Below the pieces are notes generated by a model, which was given only the letters and a program-made list of their open reading frames with translations, ran no database searches and was not told the DNA's origin. From positions 1 through 63,876 of the forward strand of contig NZ_JAMBOO010000022.1 of assembly GCF_023715895.1 (NCBI RefSeq): 63,876 nucleotides of DNA, given 5' to 3'. A program made the translations under genes and the position numbers. Shown here piece by piece: positions 23,776-32,500 of this stretch (its first letter is position 1; each line of letters begins with the position of its first letter). Source of the stretch: Domibacillus indicus. Lineage in GTDB: Bacteria > Bacillota > Bacilli > Bacillales > Domibacillaceae.

Positions 23776-23919
23776 TTATTTCCGGACATCTTTTGCAATA
23801 TGGCGTACCTTTGCCATTGTGCTTCTTCTATCAGCAAATTTGTCAAACCCCAGAAATATACCAGCGACATGAAAACCTCCGAGAATCACTTCAGCTGCTG
23901 TGTACATTGAGCGGAACAC
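23776..23919 (-). CDS. small hypothetical protein, 47 residues
   Basis: A GTG (23919) opens a frame coding for 47 residues; an internal ATG at 23907 would give 43 (MYTAAEVILGGFHVAGIFLG...). The middle is a hydrophobic glycine-rich helix and the tail is basic (RRSTMAKVRHIAKDVRK). GGAGG lies 11 bases before the GTG. A 15-bp intrinsic terminator begins right after the stop, which argues for a real gene. No family is recognised. Neighbours are an XRE regulator and the ParM-like operon, both on the same strand. Confidence 0.55.
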   Translation of the reverse strand: MFRSMYTAAEVILGGFHVAGIFLGFDKFADRRSTMAKVRHIAKDVRK

Positions 23920-23924
23920 GCAAT

Positions 23925-23953
23925 AAAAAACCTCCATTCATATGGGCAGGTTT
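23925..23953 (-). terminator. terminator of the XRE gene
   Basis: AAACCTGCC and GGAGGTTT form a short stem with a T-run on the minus strand, shortly after the stop at 23985. It overlaps the putative ribosome site of the small ORF. Confidence 0.5.
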
Positions 23954-23984
23954 ATGGTTATTCATCGTGTATTTGTCAAAAAAA

Positions 23985-24368
23985 TCAGCCAAACTTTTTC
24001 CCTGTTTCGTTCTTTTTGCTTCTCTCTTCTACGGCTTTTAAAAATTGATTAATATGATTTAATTCTTCTTCATTTAAAGGGACACCATCCCAATGAAGCT
24101 CTCCAGCGAGCAGGTTTTTCGTATTAAAGCCTTCAATCCGGTCTTTTCTTTCTTTTTGGTCCGTTAAGCATAAGATGTAATCCACTGAAACATTATAATA
24201 GTGGGCAAACAACGTCATTTTTTCTAAAGAAGGCTGCCGGAACTCAGACTCGTATCCAGCATAGGTTGATTTTGCAACACTGACAATTTTAGCAGCATCA
24301 TCCATGGTGAGATTTTTTTCCAATCGAAGTTCTTTTAACTTTTCTCCATATCCTATAATGATACTCAC
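23985..24368 (-). CDS. XRE-family helix-turn-helix regulator
   Basis: 127 residues. An N-terminal Cro/CI-type HTH spans about residues 8-66 (GEKLKELRLEKNLTMDDAAKIV, then KSTYAGYESEFRQPSLEKM). The C-terminal part (PLNEEELNHINQFLKAVEER) is an unassigned helical region. The form is that of ICE/phage-style repressors such as ImmR and of chromosomal SinR-like regulators. It lies 33 bases downstream of the GAF gene on the same strand, so the two may be co-transcribed. Targets unknown. Confidence 0.85.
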   Translation of the reverse strand: MSIIIGYGEKLKELRLEKNLTMDDAAKIVSVAKSTYAGYESEFRQPSLEKMTLFAHYYNVSVDYILCLTDQKERKDRIEGFNTKNLLAGELHWDGVPLNEEELNHINQFLKAVEERSKKNETGKKFG

Positions 24369-24401
24369 CTCATTTCAATGACTTATATGGATTGGCATAT
24401 C

Positions 24402-25055
24402 TTATTTTGCATTTTTAAGAATAGGGAGTAAATGATTTTTAACTTCCGCTAATTTCTCCTCAATGAGTGTCATATACATGCTGAACATGTTTATTTCCTC
24501 CGCTGTAAACATTCTTTTTTGTTCGGAAAATATCACAGTGTGGCCAATGATATGATCTTTATAGGTAAGCGGACAGCAGCAGATCGACTGATAGCCATTT
24601 TTCAAAAGTTCTTTTTTATGGTTAAGAGAGGTAATATCTTCGCCTCTTTCCAAATCCGGAATGGCAACGATTTGTTTGGAATATACAGGGATCTCATCAC
24701 CATCTAGAATATCATTTACAGTGGATAAACCGCTCGAATATTCATTGTACCCTGGTGAAACATTAGTCACTGCTCCGTTCCACATCTTCTTCTCATTTTC
24801 ATCGTGTATGTATATGCCGCAGCTTAATTCTTTAAAATGATGCTCCATTAAAGAAGTGAACTGGTTTAACATAAATTTTGTTTGAAGTGCTGCCAGCTCA
24901 TCCTCACCAATAATCCCTTTTTCGTACAGACTAAAAAAAACCGTTGATAAATCCTGATGATTCTTTAATATAGGTTCAATGTGGGAGAGGGTCTTTTTTA
25001 TTTCTTTTCTATATATGAACTTTTCTAGTGATTGAGCAATGTTGATCTCGTCCAT
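24402..25055 (-). CDS. GAF-domain sensor protein
   Basis: 217 residues. A helical N-terminal region (to about residue 80) precedes a GAF fold: GIYIHDENEKKMWNGAV, IVAIPDLERGEDIT and CCCPLTYKDHIIGHTVIFSEQKRMFTAEEINMFS. The triple cysteine strand could bind a ligand or metal, or respond to redox. No output domain is present, so it probably acts through a partner, perhaps the XRE regulator downstream. ATG at 25055 is taken because TATGGAG precedes it; the ATG at 25085 has no ribosome site. Confidence 0.7.
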   Translation of the reverse strand: MDEINIAQSLEKFIYRKEIKKTLSHIEPILKNHQDLSTVFFSLYEKGIIGEDELAALQTKFMLNQFTSLMEHHFKELSCGIYIHDENEKKMWNGAVTNVSPGYNEYSSGLSTVNDILDGDEIPVYSKQIVAIPDLERGEDITSLNHKKELLKNGYQSICCCPLTYKDHIIGHTVIFSEQKRMFTAEEINMFSMYMTLIEEKLAEVKNHLLPILKNAK

Positions 25056-25142
25056 AAATCTCCATACCCTTTCATTAGTGTACATGATTTTTCAGAAAAA
25101 TAAATTATTCAGTATGTTTCTATAAAAGAGACATTGCTTTAC

Positions 25143-26156
25143 CTACTTCAATTTAGTTCTTTTTCCAGTAAACAAATCAATTTGCCAGGTTCCATTGTAT
25201 TGAGGGCGGTGATTTATTTCCGTTATCGTGAGGGTACAGTCCTGAACAGTGAAATCCACTCTCCCTCCCCCTCTTGTAATCGAAGCCGACAGGCCATCCA
25301 CTACTTGAAATAATCGATGCATCGGGCGCAGCCGCCATGGAAATGTATCAGGAAGCTCATGCTCTCCATGGTGATGGTAATAAATAATGTCGACAATATC
25401 TTGATGTACGGAGTAAAATTGTTTAGCAATTTCAGCCCCCCGATAAGCATGCAGTTTGCTGTCTTCAAAAACTTTTTTTGGATCGACTACATCCCCAATA
25501 GACAGAATAGGCTGAGATTTCCCCAAGTCATGAAAGATAAAAGCCTGTACTAACTGATCTTTATCAATACCAATGATTTTTGCAATACCCTGTTGATACA
25601 AATTAGAAAGAAGTTTAAGGCAATTCACCACATGGCGGTACCCGCCATCCGGTATGATTCCTGTGATGGTAATCATCTTTGTTTCAGGATCATAAATATC
25701 ATTATACTCCACTGTATTCTTCAATTTATATTCCACTCTAGTATTTGGAAGTGTTAAAGCAAAAGCCATATCGATTTCATTTTGTATGTCTACAATGTCC
25801 GTTACATCTTTTCCCGTAACCAAAACGCCTTTTTTCACGCCTTCTTCCACTAAAGGAACGGCATTCATTGATAAAATCCTGTTTGTAAATGTTTTTCTTA
25901 ATACGTTTTTTCGTGCTTCCCCTGTTTTTAAAACTTCTTCTAATACCTTATTATTGTAATCGATAGGCAGGTGTACAAAGTTTGCTTCGTTATAAATATG
26001 CTTGCCTTCATAGTCAACTTCTTCGAGCCCAAATAAGCGCTCCCCAGAAGGGTTAATATATTGAATCTTTAGTTCCTGGTCAATCAAAATAAGCGTTTCA
26101 TCCATTGAACTTAAAATGTATTCTAAAAACTTCTCCTGAGATACTAACTTTTTCAT
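25143..26156 (-). CDS. PAS-HD domain signalling hydrolase
   Basis: 337 residues. A PAS domain (about 10-120, ETLILIDQELKIQYINPSGERLFGLEE) is joined to an HD domain (about 155-280). The metal-binding signatures are Y-R-H-VVN, FHDLGKSQPIL and IIYYHHHGEHELP. HD proteins of this class hydrolyse nucleotides or phosphate esters; the GYP motif of cyclic-di-GMP HD-GYP enzymes is not visible. AAAGGAG eight bases before 26156 sets the start. It belongs to a cluster of sensor proteins on the same strand. The substrate is unknown. Confidence 0.75.
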   Translation of the reverse strand: MKKLVSQEKFLEYILSSMDETLILIDQELKIQYINPSGERLFGLEEVDYEGKHIYNEANFVHLPIDYNNKVLEEVLKTGEARKNVLRKTFTNRILSMNAVPLVEEGVKKGVLVTGKDVTDIVDIQNEIDMAFALTLPNTRVEYKLKNTVEYNDIYDPETKMITITGIIPDGGYRHVVNCLKLLSNLYQQGIAKIIGIDKDQLVQAFIFHDLGKSQPILSIGDVVDPKKVFEDSKLHAYRGAEIAKQFYSVHQDIVDIIYYHHHGEHELPDTFPWRLRPMHRLFQVVDGLSASITRGGGRVDFTVQDCTLTITEINHRPQYNGTWQIDLFTGKRTKLK

Positions 26157-26239
26157 CCCTTTCGCTCCTTTAAGCAAGCCGTAATCTATTATTTATATCG
26201 ATTAAAAATATTTTCCCCTGACTCTTTGGACTTGGCTGT

Positions 26240-26440
26240 TCATAATAAATCTATGATAATGACTGGCCGCTTTTCTTTACTATTTTTTACAGTATGCAAC
26301 AAGTCCTCTATGTCTACATAAAAGTGAAGCTTCCATTCTATATCTTGGTTAGGCTTTATAAAAAGCAACACATCTTCCGTTTCTCCATACACGTAGTGGC
26401 CAAAAGAATCTTTTGCCAGGCAGTACCGGGTTTTTTCCAT
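26240..26440 (-). CDS. small hypothetical protein, 66 residues
   Basis: The frame begins MEKTRYCLAKDSFGHYVYGETEDVLLFIKP and ends PVIIIDLL. GGGGGAA precedes the ATG. Mixed alpha/beta character, no membrane segment, no family recognised. It lies 83 bases before the PAS-HD gene on the same strand and may be its leader gene. Confidence 0.5.
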   Translation of the reverse strand: MEKTRYCLAKDSFGHYVYGETEDVLLFIKPNQDIEWKLHFYVDIEDLLHTVKNSKEKRPVIIIDLL

Positions 26441-27114
26441 GCTATTCCCCCGAAAGTTCTCGAAACGAGAACTTTATTTTTATTATATAGGTTACCAAGG
26501 AAATATTAAACAGAAAATCACTCAAACATGTTAGAATCCCTGCAAATTAATGGCACAAGAATTCACACAAACGTACGAAACCGTTTTAGGGAATAGTGGG
26601 ATTAGCTGCTTTATAAAGAGAGAAAGAGTAAATACCTGTTTAATTGAAAATCGATCATTAATACACCCCTATCTTCAGAGTCAGAAAGTAAAAATCTCAT
26701 AAAAAGGATAAAACCGAATAAGTAACAGAGGCATTTTTTATAGTCAAAGAAAAAGTAAATGTTTTACTTTTCCTAAAAGAACAGGTCTATGAATATGTAA
26801 AGGATAATGAAAGGAAATTTATTTGTGAGGTAAAAATCGGTATCAGTTTATTATCTTAGCTTAACAGCCATTTTAAAAAGCGTGATTATTTTTTAAAATA
26901 GAACATTTCTATATCATATTATGTTACTTTTTAATAAAGACCTGATTAAATAGTAATTCTTATTTTTCTGACTACATGGCGATTATCTAAGATCCTTTTG
27001 CGGTTTCTCATCAATTACAGCAGCTTCAGTGTATTACAACCTTATTAAACAGAAGGGTGTAATCACTAGATAAAATTGAAAAACCGCTATACCATTTAAT
27101 TGGGAGTGAACTAT
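26441..27114. other. AT-rich intergenic region, possible decayed coding sequence
   Basis: About 670 bases without a clear gene. A 50-codon plus-strand frame (26550-26702) lacks a ribosome site. About 60 bases further on, another short open run translates as VKEKVNVLLFLKEQVYEYVKDNERKFICEV before a TAG. The amino-acid-like composition of both suggests a decayed gene. The promoter of the PAS-STAS gene must lie at the right end but is not clear. Confidence 0.35.
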
Positions 27115-27888
27115 ATGAGTGAAAACATTTCAGATATCGATTATAAACAAGTAATTGAGTATGCCTTGGAACCATTAATTATTCATTCACAGCTAAAAAT
27201 TATTGATATGAATCGTGCCGCAGAAATATTTTTTAGAGCCTCCAAAAAAGATATTATCGGAGCAAGTCCTTTAGATATTTTTAAAGATACATCCAAATCA
27301 GCAATAGAAAAAAGAATACAATCGGCTTACGAACAGCCAGCAAAGGTAATTGAAGAAACAATCTACAGAATGGATGGCACAACCGTTGAGGTTGAATTAT
27401 ATTGTCACCCTGTATGGATGGGTGAGACAAAAGCGATTCAGACATATGTACGAGATATAACAGAAAGAAAAGCAGCGGAGAATGAGCAAAAAAGGATGTT
27501 AGAGCAAGTAAATGAGTTGTCTTCAACCCTCGTTCCTCTTTTAGATGGAATTGCCGTACTTCCTCTGGCAGGTTCTATAGATGAACAAAGAGCAACGCAA
27601 ATATTAGAAAGTGTTCCGATAAAAGCACAAAAACAAAATATAAAATTCTTAATTATAGATTTCTCTGGTCTTTATAACTTAGATTCTGTCGTAACAGAAT
27701 ATATTTTTAAAATGAATCAAGTATTATCCATGCTTGGTATACGTTCTCTCTTAACAGGGATAAGACCAGAAACAGCACAAATGGCCGTACAGATAGGAAC
27801 AACTTTTAAATCCACCCCAACTGTGTCGACCGTCAAAGATGCCCTTCAATTATTAGGCGTCGTGCATAATAAAAGCCTGCTAATTTAA
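27115..27888 (+). CDS. PAS-STAS stressosome-type (RsbR-like) protein
   Basis: 257 residues. The N-terminal PAS domain (about 10-120, IIHSQLKIIDMNRAAEIFF, then TYVRDITERKAAE) is linked by a coiled coil to a C-terminal STAS domain (about 140-250). That domain has LPLAGSIDEQRATQILESV, FLIIDFSGLYNLDSV and LLTGIRPETAQMAV, the RsbR/RsbS layout in which conserved Ser/Thr are phosphorylated by RsbT. It would be a stressosome subunit that feeds general stress signalling. The usual rsbS/rsbT neighbours are absent, so it is an orphan paralogue. GGGAGTGA sets the ATG at 27115. Confidence 0.85.
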   Translation: MSENISDIDYKQVIEYALEPLIIHSQLKIIDMNRAAEIFFRASKKDIIGASPLDIFKDTSKSAIEKRIQSAYEQPAKVIEETIYRMDGTTVEVELYCHPVWMGETKAIQTYVRDITERKAAENEQKRMLEQVNELSSTLVPLLDGIAVLPLAGSIDEQRATQILESVPIKAQKQNIKFLIIDFSGLYNLDSVVTEYIFKMNQVLSMLGIRSLLTGIRPETAQMAVQIGTTFKSTPTVSTVKDALQLLGVVHNKSLLI

Positions 27889-27917
27889 ATCAAAGAAAAT
27901 AAGTGAATTTAAGTGAA

Positions 27918-27941
27918 CAATGCAGTCAGCATTGCTTTTTT
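27918..27941 (+). terminator. terminator of the PAS-STAS gene
   Basis: CAATGC pairs with GCATTG around AGTCA, followed by CTTTTTTATTTT, 30 bases after the stop. Confidence 0.85.
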
Positions 27942-27999
27942 ATTTTAAATTTATCCCTTGTTAACACAGTGCTATATGTTTATTTAATAGTCCTATCAT

Positions 28000-28030
28000 A
28001 AAAAAATGCAGGCATTATGATTTGCCTGCA
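28000..28030 (-). terminator. terminator of the DUF3892 gene
   Basis: TGCAGGCA and TGCCTGCA form a stem followed by a T-run on the minus strand, just beyond the stop at 28056. Confidence 0.8.
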
Positions 28031-28055
28031 AGTTAAAAACGCTTTAAGTAATTCC

Positions 28056-28370
28056 TCAAAAGGTATCAAGATTATCTAAATTGTTTTCCTTTGTGCCATC
28101 CGGTTCACTGCGAATAATTTCCCGCCCGTATCGCTCAAAAACGTCCACATGGGCGAGACGTCCTGCTTTTGCTTCTTTCAGCGCTTCCATATAATCCAGC
28201 TCTCGGCCGCTGCTGGTTTTAAATGCTATAATATCTCCTTCCTCGTTTTTCCGGACCGCGGTGATTTGTTCCTGGCCATCCGAAGAAGAATTTTGAATTA
28301 CCTGGGAAGCCATCTGCTGACTTTGCTGTTTGTACTGATCGTATACTTGTTCAAACCGATCTTGTGACAT
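28056..28370 (-). CDS. DUF3892 family protein
   Basis: 104 residues. The C-terminal half carries the DUF3892 pattern: ITAVRKNEEGDIIAFKTSSGRELDYMEAL, then IIRSEPDGTKENNLDNLDTF at the end. The N-terminal third is glutamine-rich and helical. Function is unknown in the family; these small proteins are common in spore formers. ATG at 28370 is chosen because GGAGGGGAT precedes it. It follows the PhoD-like gene by 59 bases on the same strand. Confidence 0.85.
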   Translation of the reverse strand: MSQDRFEQVYDQYKQQSQQMASQVIQNSSSDGQEQITAVRKNEEGDIIAFKTSSGRELDYMEALKEAKAGRLAHVDVFERYGREIIRSEPDGTKENNLDNLDTF

Positions 28371-28429
28371 GCCATCCCCTCCTTTTTGGATAGTATGGCG
28401 AGCTTCTGACTTTTTAATCATGACTGTGC

Positions 28430-30511
28430 TTAATGAAGGTCTATTTGGTTAAAAAGAACTTTCTTTTTCTGCCACGTCCGGTGCATCAATAAATGATTTT
28501 GTGCCATCTTTTCTGTAAAGCTGAGCAGCCCCAGATTATTATCGGTTTCCATGATTGGTCCACCCGTTGTGGCTATATACTGGAGCGTTTCTTTCCATAA
28601 GCAGTTCTTGGGTACAGCAGCACCGGGTTCTTGGCAAACAATCCGACCCTGCTCGTCGCAATAGCGGATGATGCTTTTCTTTTTTCGTTTGAATGCATTG
28701 ATCCGGGCCACAGACTCCATCAGCCGGCCCCATACGCCTGAGAAGCTGGCGTTATTGATCGGGCTGCTCGTGCATTGCATAATATGCGCGCTTCGTCCGT
28801 CATTGGATTCGACGGCTGTGTAAACCGAGGAGGCGTAGTGAACATCTCCCGAAAGAATAAAACAATGGTGCGGCGCCCAGTTAAAGATTTGCTCTAAAAA
28901 AGCCGTAAAACCTTGCCCATTGTACTTCCAGGCTTCGAAATCAAACAGCTCATGAACAGGAATGCCGATTAGCCGAAGAGGATTGGTGTATGTGTGCAGA
29001 GCGGATTCAATTAAGCCAATTCCATAGAGCGGAGCAGGTGAAGCGACTATTAACATATTCCCTCTCTTCCAGCCGCTCTCTTTCAGCAACGCAGCAATAG
29101 CCGGCCAGGCGCTTTGGCGCACGAGCTCCGGGCTTTGCAATTTCTCCTGCATGATCCGGCCGACCCTCCCAGGAGCAGATGAAACCTGATATCCTCTTTT
29201 CGTCCGCGTATCTAAAAAAACGGTTTTCGGCTCAGTAGGAGCGATAAAATGCCAGGATGGATAATTCCATAAAGTGTGCAGCCAGTCCCCATAGCTTTCT
29301 GATTCCACGTCGAAGTGTCGAGCGTATCGCTTCATGGTTTTTAAAAACGGCTGATCAAACGAATCGGGTGTGTTTCCCCAGCCTTGAAAAGCCCAATACG
29401 CTCCTAAACCGTTGGCTACAACGTGAGATCCAAGCGGCGAGTTTTTGACGTTTTCTTTCCATTCCTCTGACAGGTTCCAATCATCGGTGATGTCATGGTC
29501 ATCAAAAATCATATAAGACGGGACATTCGCCATCAGGCGCCTGACGCGCTTTAACGAAGCAATGAACTCTCCCAGCTCTTCTGTTTGTTCCGCAAAACGC
29601 TGTTTATGCTGCCGAAGTTCCAAATCGTGTATTTTTTGAAAAGCGGGCTCTGTAGAAAATACAAAGTGAATCCGGTCATTCGCTAACTCTTCTTCAAAAA
29701 CAGGAAGCCCCCCGTTTTCCTGAATATACTCCCATACTTGCGGACCCCAGGATAACACATATAGGGCTGCATATTCGGAGAACTGAATAAGATGATTATG
29801 CGACTGGTTAGATGTAAACCGGCATAGATGATCCATAATCAATTTTCTTCCATGAATTTTATAAAGAGAAGAATACCTTTCCAGGCGTTTATCTATTTTA
29901 TGAAGAGGTTCTTCTTTGCCCACTAGCTCCCTGCCAAGAGACGTAATCACCGGGAACAGCGGGTCTGCCACATGATCCGCATAAATCTGGTCTCCCAGCA
30001 AAAAAAGTGCCTGCGGTCTTTTTTCCAATACATGAACGGTTTCTTCCATATACATATCTCCTGCTGCCATGGCATCTTCGCCTTTTCCGTGAAATTTTCG
30101 GCATGAACCATATAAAACGTTTGTATGTTTTCCTTCCGAAATGAAAAAAGATGGATAGGGAAGATTTTCATAGACAAGTGAGTCCGCACCGGGTTCGAGC
30201 AGGCCAAAATGGCTCAAATCGACGGTGTCAGATCCCTTTGTAAAGAAAAGGTTGTAGCCGAGGAGGGTTTGAAGCGGGAAAGTACCTGAGGCAGGAACGA
30301 TTTTAATCATATAAACAAACAACCGCTTTCCAAAACGGACATACTCCATTTCGCTTTGATCGCTGATTAGCCCATCGTCTTTTCCTGATGGCGCGAGCTG
30401 GTACAGTTTTGCGCTGATCTGAAAAGGCTTGCTCGTGGCGATCCAGATAAAAACATTGCTTTGATCCACTCTTCTTAAAACAGGGCCAGATAAAATAACA
30501 GGAAGGTCCAT
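28430..30511 (-). CDS. PhoD-like metallophosphatase
   Basis: A 693-residue calcineurin-like phosphoesterase of the PhoD branch. Metal-binding motifs appear as LLGDQIYADHV (about 195), MIFDDHDITDDW (about 345) and FILSGDVHYASS (about 555). An N-terminal beta domain (GPVLRRVDQSNVFIWIATS) precedes the catalytic part, as in PhoD, but there is no Tat signal or other export signal, so the enzyme should be cytoplasmic. PhoD relatives hydrolyse phosphodiesters or phosphomonoesters; the substrate here is not known. It lies downstream of a terminator and upstream of the DUF3892 gene. Confidence 0.85.
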   Translation of the reverse strand: MDLPVILSGPVLRRVDQSNVFIWIATSKPFQISAKLYQLAPSGKDDGLISDQSEMEYVRFGKRLFVYMIKIVPASGTFPLQTLLGYNLFFTKGSDTVDLSHFGLLEPGADSLVYENLPYPSFFISEGKHTNVLYGSCRKFHGKGEDAMAAGDMYMEETVHVLEKRPQALFLLGDQIYADHVADPLFPVITSLGRELVGKEEPLHKIDKRLERYSSLYKIHGRKLIMDHLCRFTSNQSHNHLIQFSEYAALYVLSWGPQVWEYIQENGGLPVFEEELANDRIHFVFSTEPAFQKIHDLELRQHKQRFAEQTEELGEFIASLKRVRRLMANVPSYMIFDDHDITDDWNLSEEWKENVKNSPLGSHVVANGLGAYWAFQGWGNTPDSFDQPFLKTMKRYARHFDVESESYGDWLHTLWNYPSWHFIAPTEPKTVFLDTRTKRGYQVSSAPGRVGRIMQEKLQSPELVRQSAWPAIAALLKESGWKRGNMLIVASPAPLYGIGLIESALHTYTNPLRLIGIPVHELFDFEAWKYNGQGFTAFLEQIFNWAPHHCFILSGDVHYASSVYTAVESNDGRSAHIMQCTSSPINNASFSGVWGRLMESVARINAFKRKKKSIIRYCDEQGRIVCQEPGAAVPKNCLWKETLQYIATTGGPIMETDNNLGLLSFTEKMAQNHLLMHRTWQKKKVLFNQIDLH

Positions 30512-30616
30512 CCGTCTCTATTCCTTTCTTTTCAGGCTGTTTTATAAGATATTCAATAGTAGAATAGAATGTGAGCTGTCAGGGAAGACCTGTTTTTTCA
30601 GATGGATGGCTTTCAT

Positions 30617-30645
30617 ACAAAAAAGCTCCGCCTACGGCGGAGCTT
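30617..30645 (-). terminator. terminator after the GGDEF / small ORF unit
   Basis: AAGCTCCGCC pairs with GGCGGAGCTT across a three-base loop, followed by TTTTTTTG on the minus strand. Confidence 0.9.
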
Positions 30646-30688
30646 CAGTGGGAGACTGGTGGCATTCTATTGACTTACTTGATTTTTC

Positions 30689-30892
30689 CTAAAGAGAGCC
30701 TCGTTCATCTTCTTCAATAAAGATTTCAACTTCTTCCCATTCACCTATATCGATGCTGCAAAACCACCGGGGCGCTCATACAAGCTTCTGATTATCTTGA
30801 TGGTTCAGCGGCTGGGATAATCTAAGTTTCTGTGCCCAATCTTCACCCAAACGAAAAAGTCTGTTCCGCTGATGTGTGTGAAAATGGCTCAT
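30689..30892 (-). pseudogene. small ORF coupled to the GGDEF gene, interrupted by in-frame TGA
   Basis: The ATG at 30892 overlaps the GGDEF stop (ATGA) and follows AGGAGGC, so translation is coupled. The frame codes for 38 residues (MSHFHTHQRNRLFRLGEDW...) and reaches TGA at 30778-30776. The same frame continues for 28 more codons, ending IGEWEEVEIFIEEDERGSL before TAG at 30689. The second part has protein-like acidic composition. This could be a 67-codon gene with a nonsense mutation or simply a 38-residue gene. No family recognised. Confidence 0.4.
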
Positions 30893-32058
30893 GGATGCCT
30901 CCTTAAAAGCTTTGCTTCATTACTTGATGAGAGCTGCGTATGCACTCTGTTTCGTCCATTTTGCTTAGCCTGATACAACGCTTGATCAGCCTGCTTGAAT
31001 AAACCCGTAAAAGAATGCGAGGTGCCCGGGATCAATCCGGCTACCCCTACGCTGACCGTAACCCATGGGGCAGCCGGAGAGTGTTTATGTTCGATTTTTT
31101 CCTCTTCTACATTCCGGCAGAGCGCTTCTGCCCGCAAAAGAGCTTCTTCCGGACTGCACCCGGGAAGCGCAATAAGGAATTCTTCTCCTCCGTACCGGCT
31201 GATACAAGCACCGCTTTCTTCCAGTGTTTTTTGAATGACACCCCCTACCTTAACAAGGCAGCTGTCTCCCTTTAAGTGGCCATAATGATCATTGTAATGT
31301 TTAAAATAATCAATATCGATGATTATAAACGAAATAAAATGGCCGTTTTTCCGGGCATTCTCCCACCCTGTTTCTAAACATTTTTCGATTCCTCTTCGAT
31401 TAAGGAGGCCTGTTAAACTGTCTGTGTGGGACATTTTCTCCAATGACTCATTGGCTTCCTTCAGCTTTCTTTCCATCATTTTGCGCTCTGTAATATCCAC
31501 TACAACGCCAATAATCAGTGTTTCCTGCTCATCTTCGTCCACCATTAAAGAAGACGTCACTTTTCCCCAAATCGTCCGGCCATCCTCGCAAATGTATCTT
31601 TTTTCAAGCTGGTAATACTCAATTTCCCCGCTTACAAGCTTGTCGAGCAGGTCATTATTCGGCAGAACATCTTTCGGATGACTAAAATCACGAAAAGTCA
31701 TATTTAAGAATGCTTCTTCTTTATATCCAAACATTTCAGTCATTTTCGGATTCACAAAAACAATTTTCCCGCCGGGCTCCATTAAGGCGATCCCGACTCC
31801 CGACTTTTCAAAAATCAGCCGGAATCGATCGTGGTTGTTCTGGAGCATGTCTATTTGTTTTTGCTGCCGGTCATATAAAGCACCTGCTCCCCAGATAACG
31901 CCTATGTATATAAAAAGAATAATGAGCTCAAAAGCCCCGAATCCTTTCTGTGTAAAACCCTGCTGGTACGCAAATGCGAACCATACATTCCCTGTTAAAA
32001 AGAGTGCAGCCAACAAGCGCCCTTTATACAACTTGATTTTCGTCCATTTCGGCCCCAC
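30889..32058 (-). CDS. membrane PAS-GGDEF diguanylate cyclase
   Basis: A 389-residue protein. Two N-terminal membrane segments (about 12-30 and 42-60) and a short coil precede a PAS domain (about 78-190, FEKSGVGIALMEPGGKIVFVNP). A GGDEF domain follows (about 205-375) with the active site RYGGEEFL. The substrate-binding Asp/Asn are in IDIDYFKHYNDHYGH. It makes cyclic di-GMP from GTP in response to an intracellular or membrane signal. No RxxD inhibitory site is seen just before GGEEF. A GTG start at 32058 follows GGGGGATA. No EAL partner is nearby. Confidence 0.92.
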   Translation of the reverse strand: MGPKWTKIKLYKGRLLAALFLTGNVWFAFAYQQGFTQKGFGAFELIILFIYIGVIWGAGALYDRQQKQIDMLQNNHDRFRLIFEKSGVGIALMEPGGKIVFVNPKMTEMFGYKEEAFLNMTFRDFSHPKDVLPNNDLLDKLVSGEIEYYQLEKRYICEDGRTIWGKVTSSLMVDEDEQETLIIGVVVDITERKMMERKLKEANESLEKMSHTDSLTGLLNRRGIEKCLETGWENARKNGHFISFIIIDIDYFKHYNDHYGHLKGDSCLVKVGGVIQKTLEESGACISRYGGEEFLIALPGCSPEEALLRAEALCRNVEEEKIEHKHSPAAPWVTVSVGVAGLIPGTSHSFTGLFKQADQALYQAKQNGRNRVHTQLSSSNEAKLLRRHP

Positions 32059-32500
32059 TTTATATCCCCCATATCGCTGACTTTCTTTTTCTGTAACCCT
32101 ATTCCCTGCTTCTATTTTTGTACATAATTAACAACATTAAAGCCTGTTCTTCCCCTATACACTTTACCACATTTATACAATAACAACTAAGATGGCTGCT
32201 GTTTTAAGTATCCACTAATTTCTCCTCAAGCGCCAGGCTCTTATCTTTTTCCGGCACAAACCCGTATATTTCTTTCCCTTTCGTTTTTTGTATAAATGTC
32301 CTGTAAACCGTTTAAACTGGTACTGTTAAATCCCCAAATTTCATATGATACAGCTCGAAACCATTTCTGCAGCCAGGCTCCCCTCGCCTGGCTGTTTTTT
32401 TATGATCGTTTTTCAAGTAAAAACTCCAGCCATCCACTTTTTTGCTTCAACGATCCGGTTCTCGTATCTTCCTTTTATTGAAAACTAAGTCTATCAGATT
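32059..32500. other. intergenic with an orphan plus-strand terminator
   Basis: This region has no gene I can support. It contains a strong intrinsic terminator at 32370-32401 pointing away from any known plus-strand gene, so a small RNA may end there. The rest is AT-rich and presumably carries the GGDEF promoter. Confidence 0.45.
32370..32401 (+). terminator. orphan intrinsic terminator
   Basis: CAGCCAGGC pairs with GCCTGGCTG around TCCCCTC and is followed by TTTTTTTT. No plus-strand coding gene lies within several kilobases upstream. Confidence 0.8.

Noticed and set aside
26550-26702. 50-codon plus-strand frame as a gene
   Set aside because: No ribosome site or promoter. Composition is only weakly protein-like, so it is listed as a possible decayed segment.
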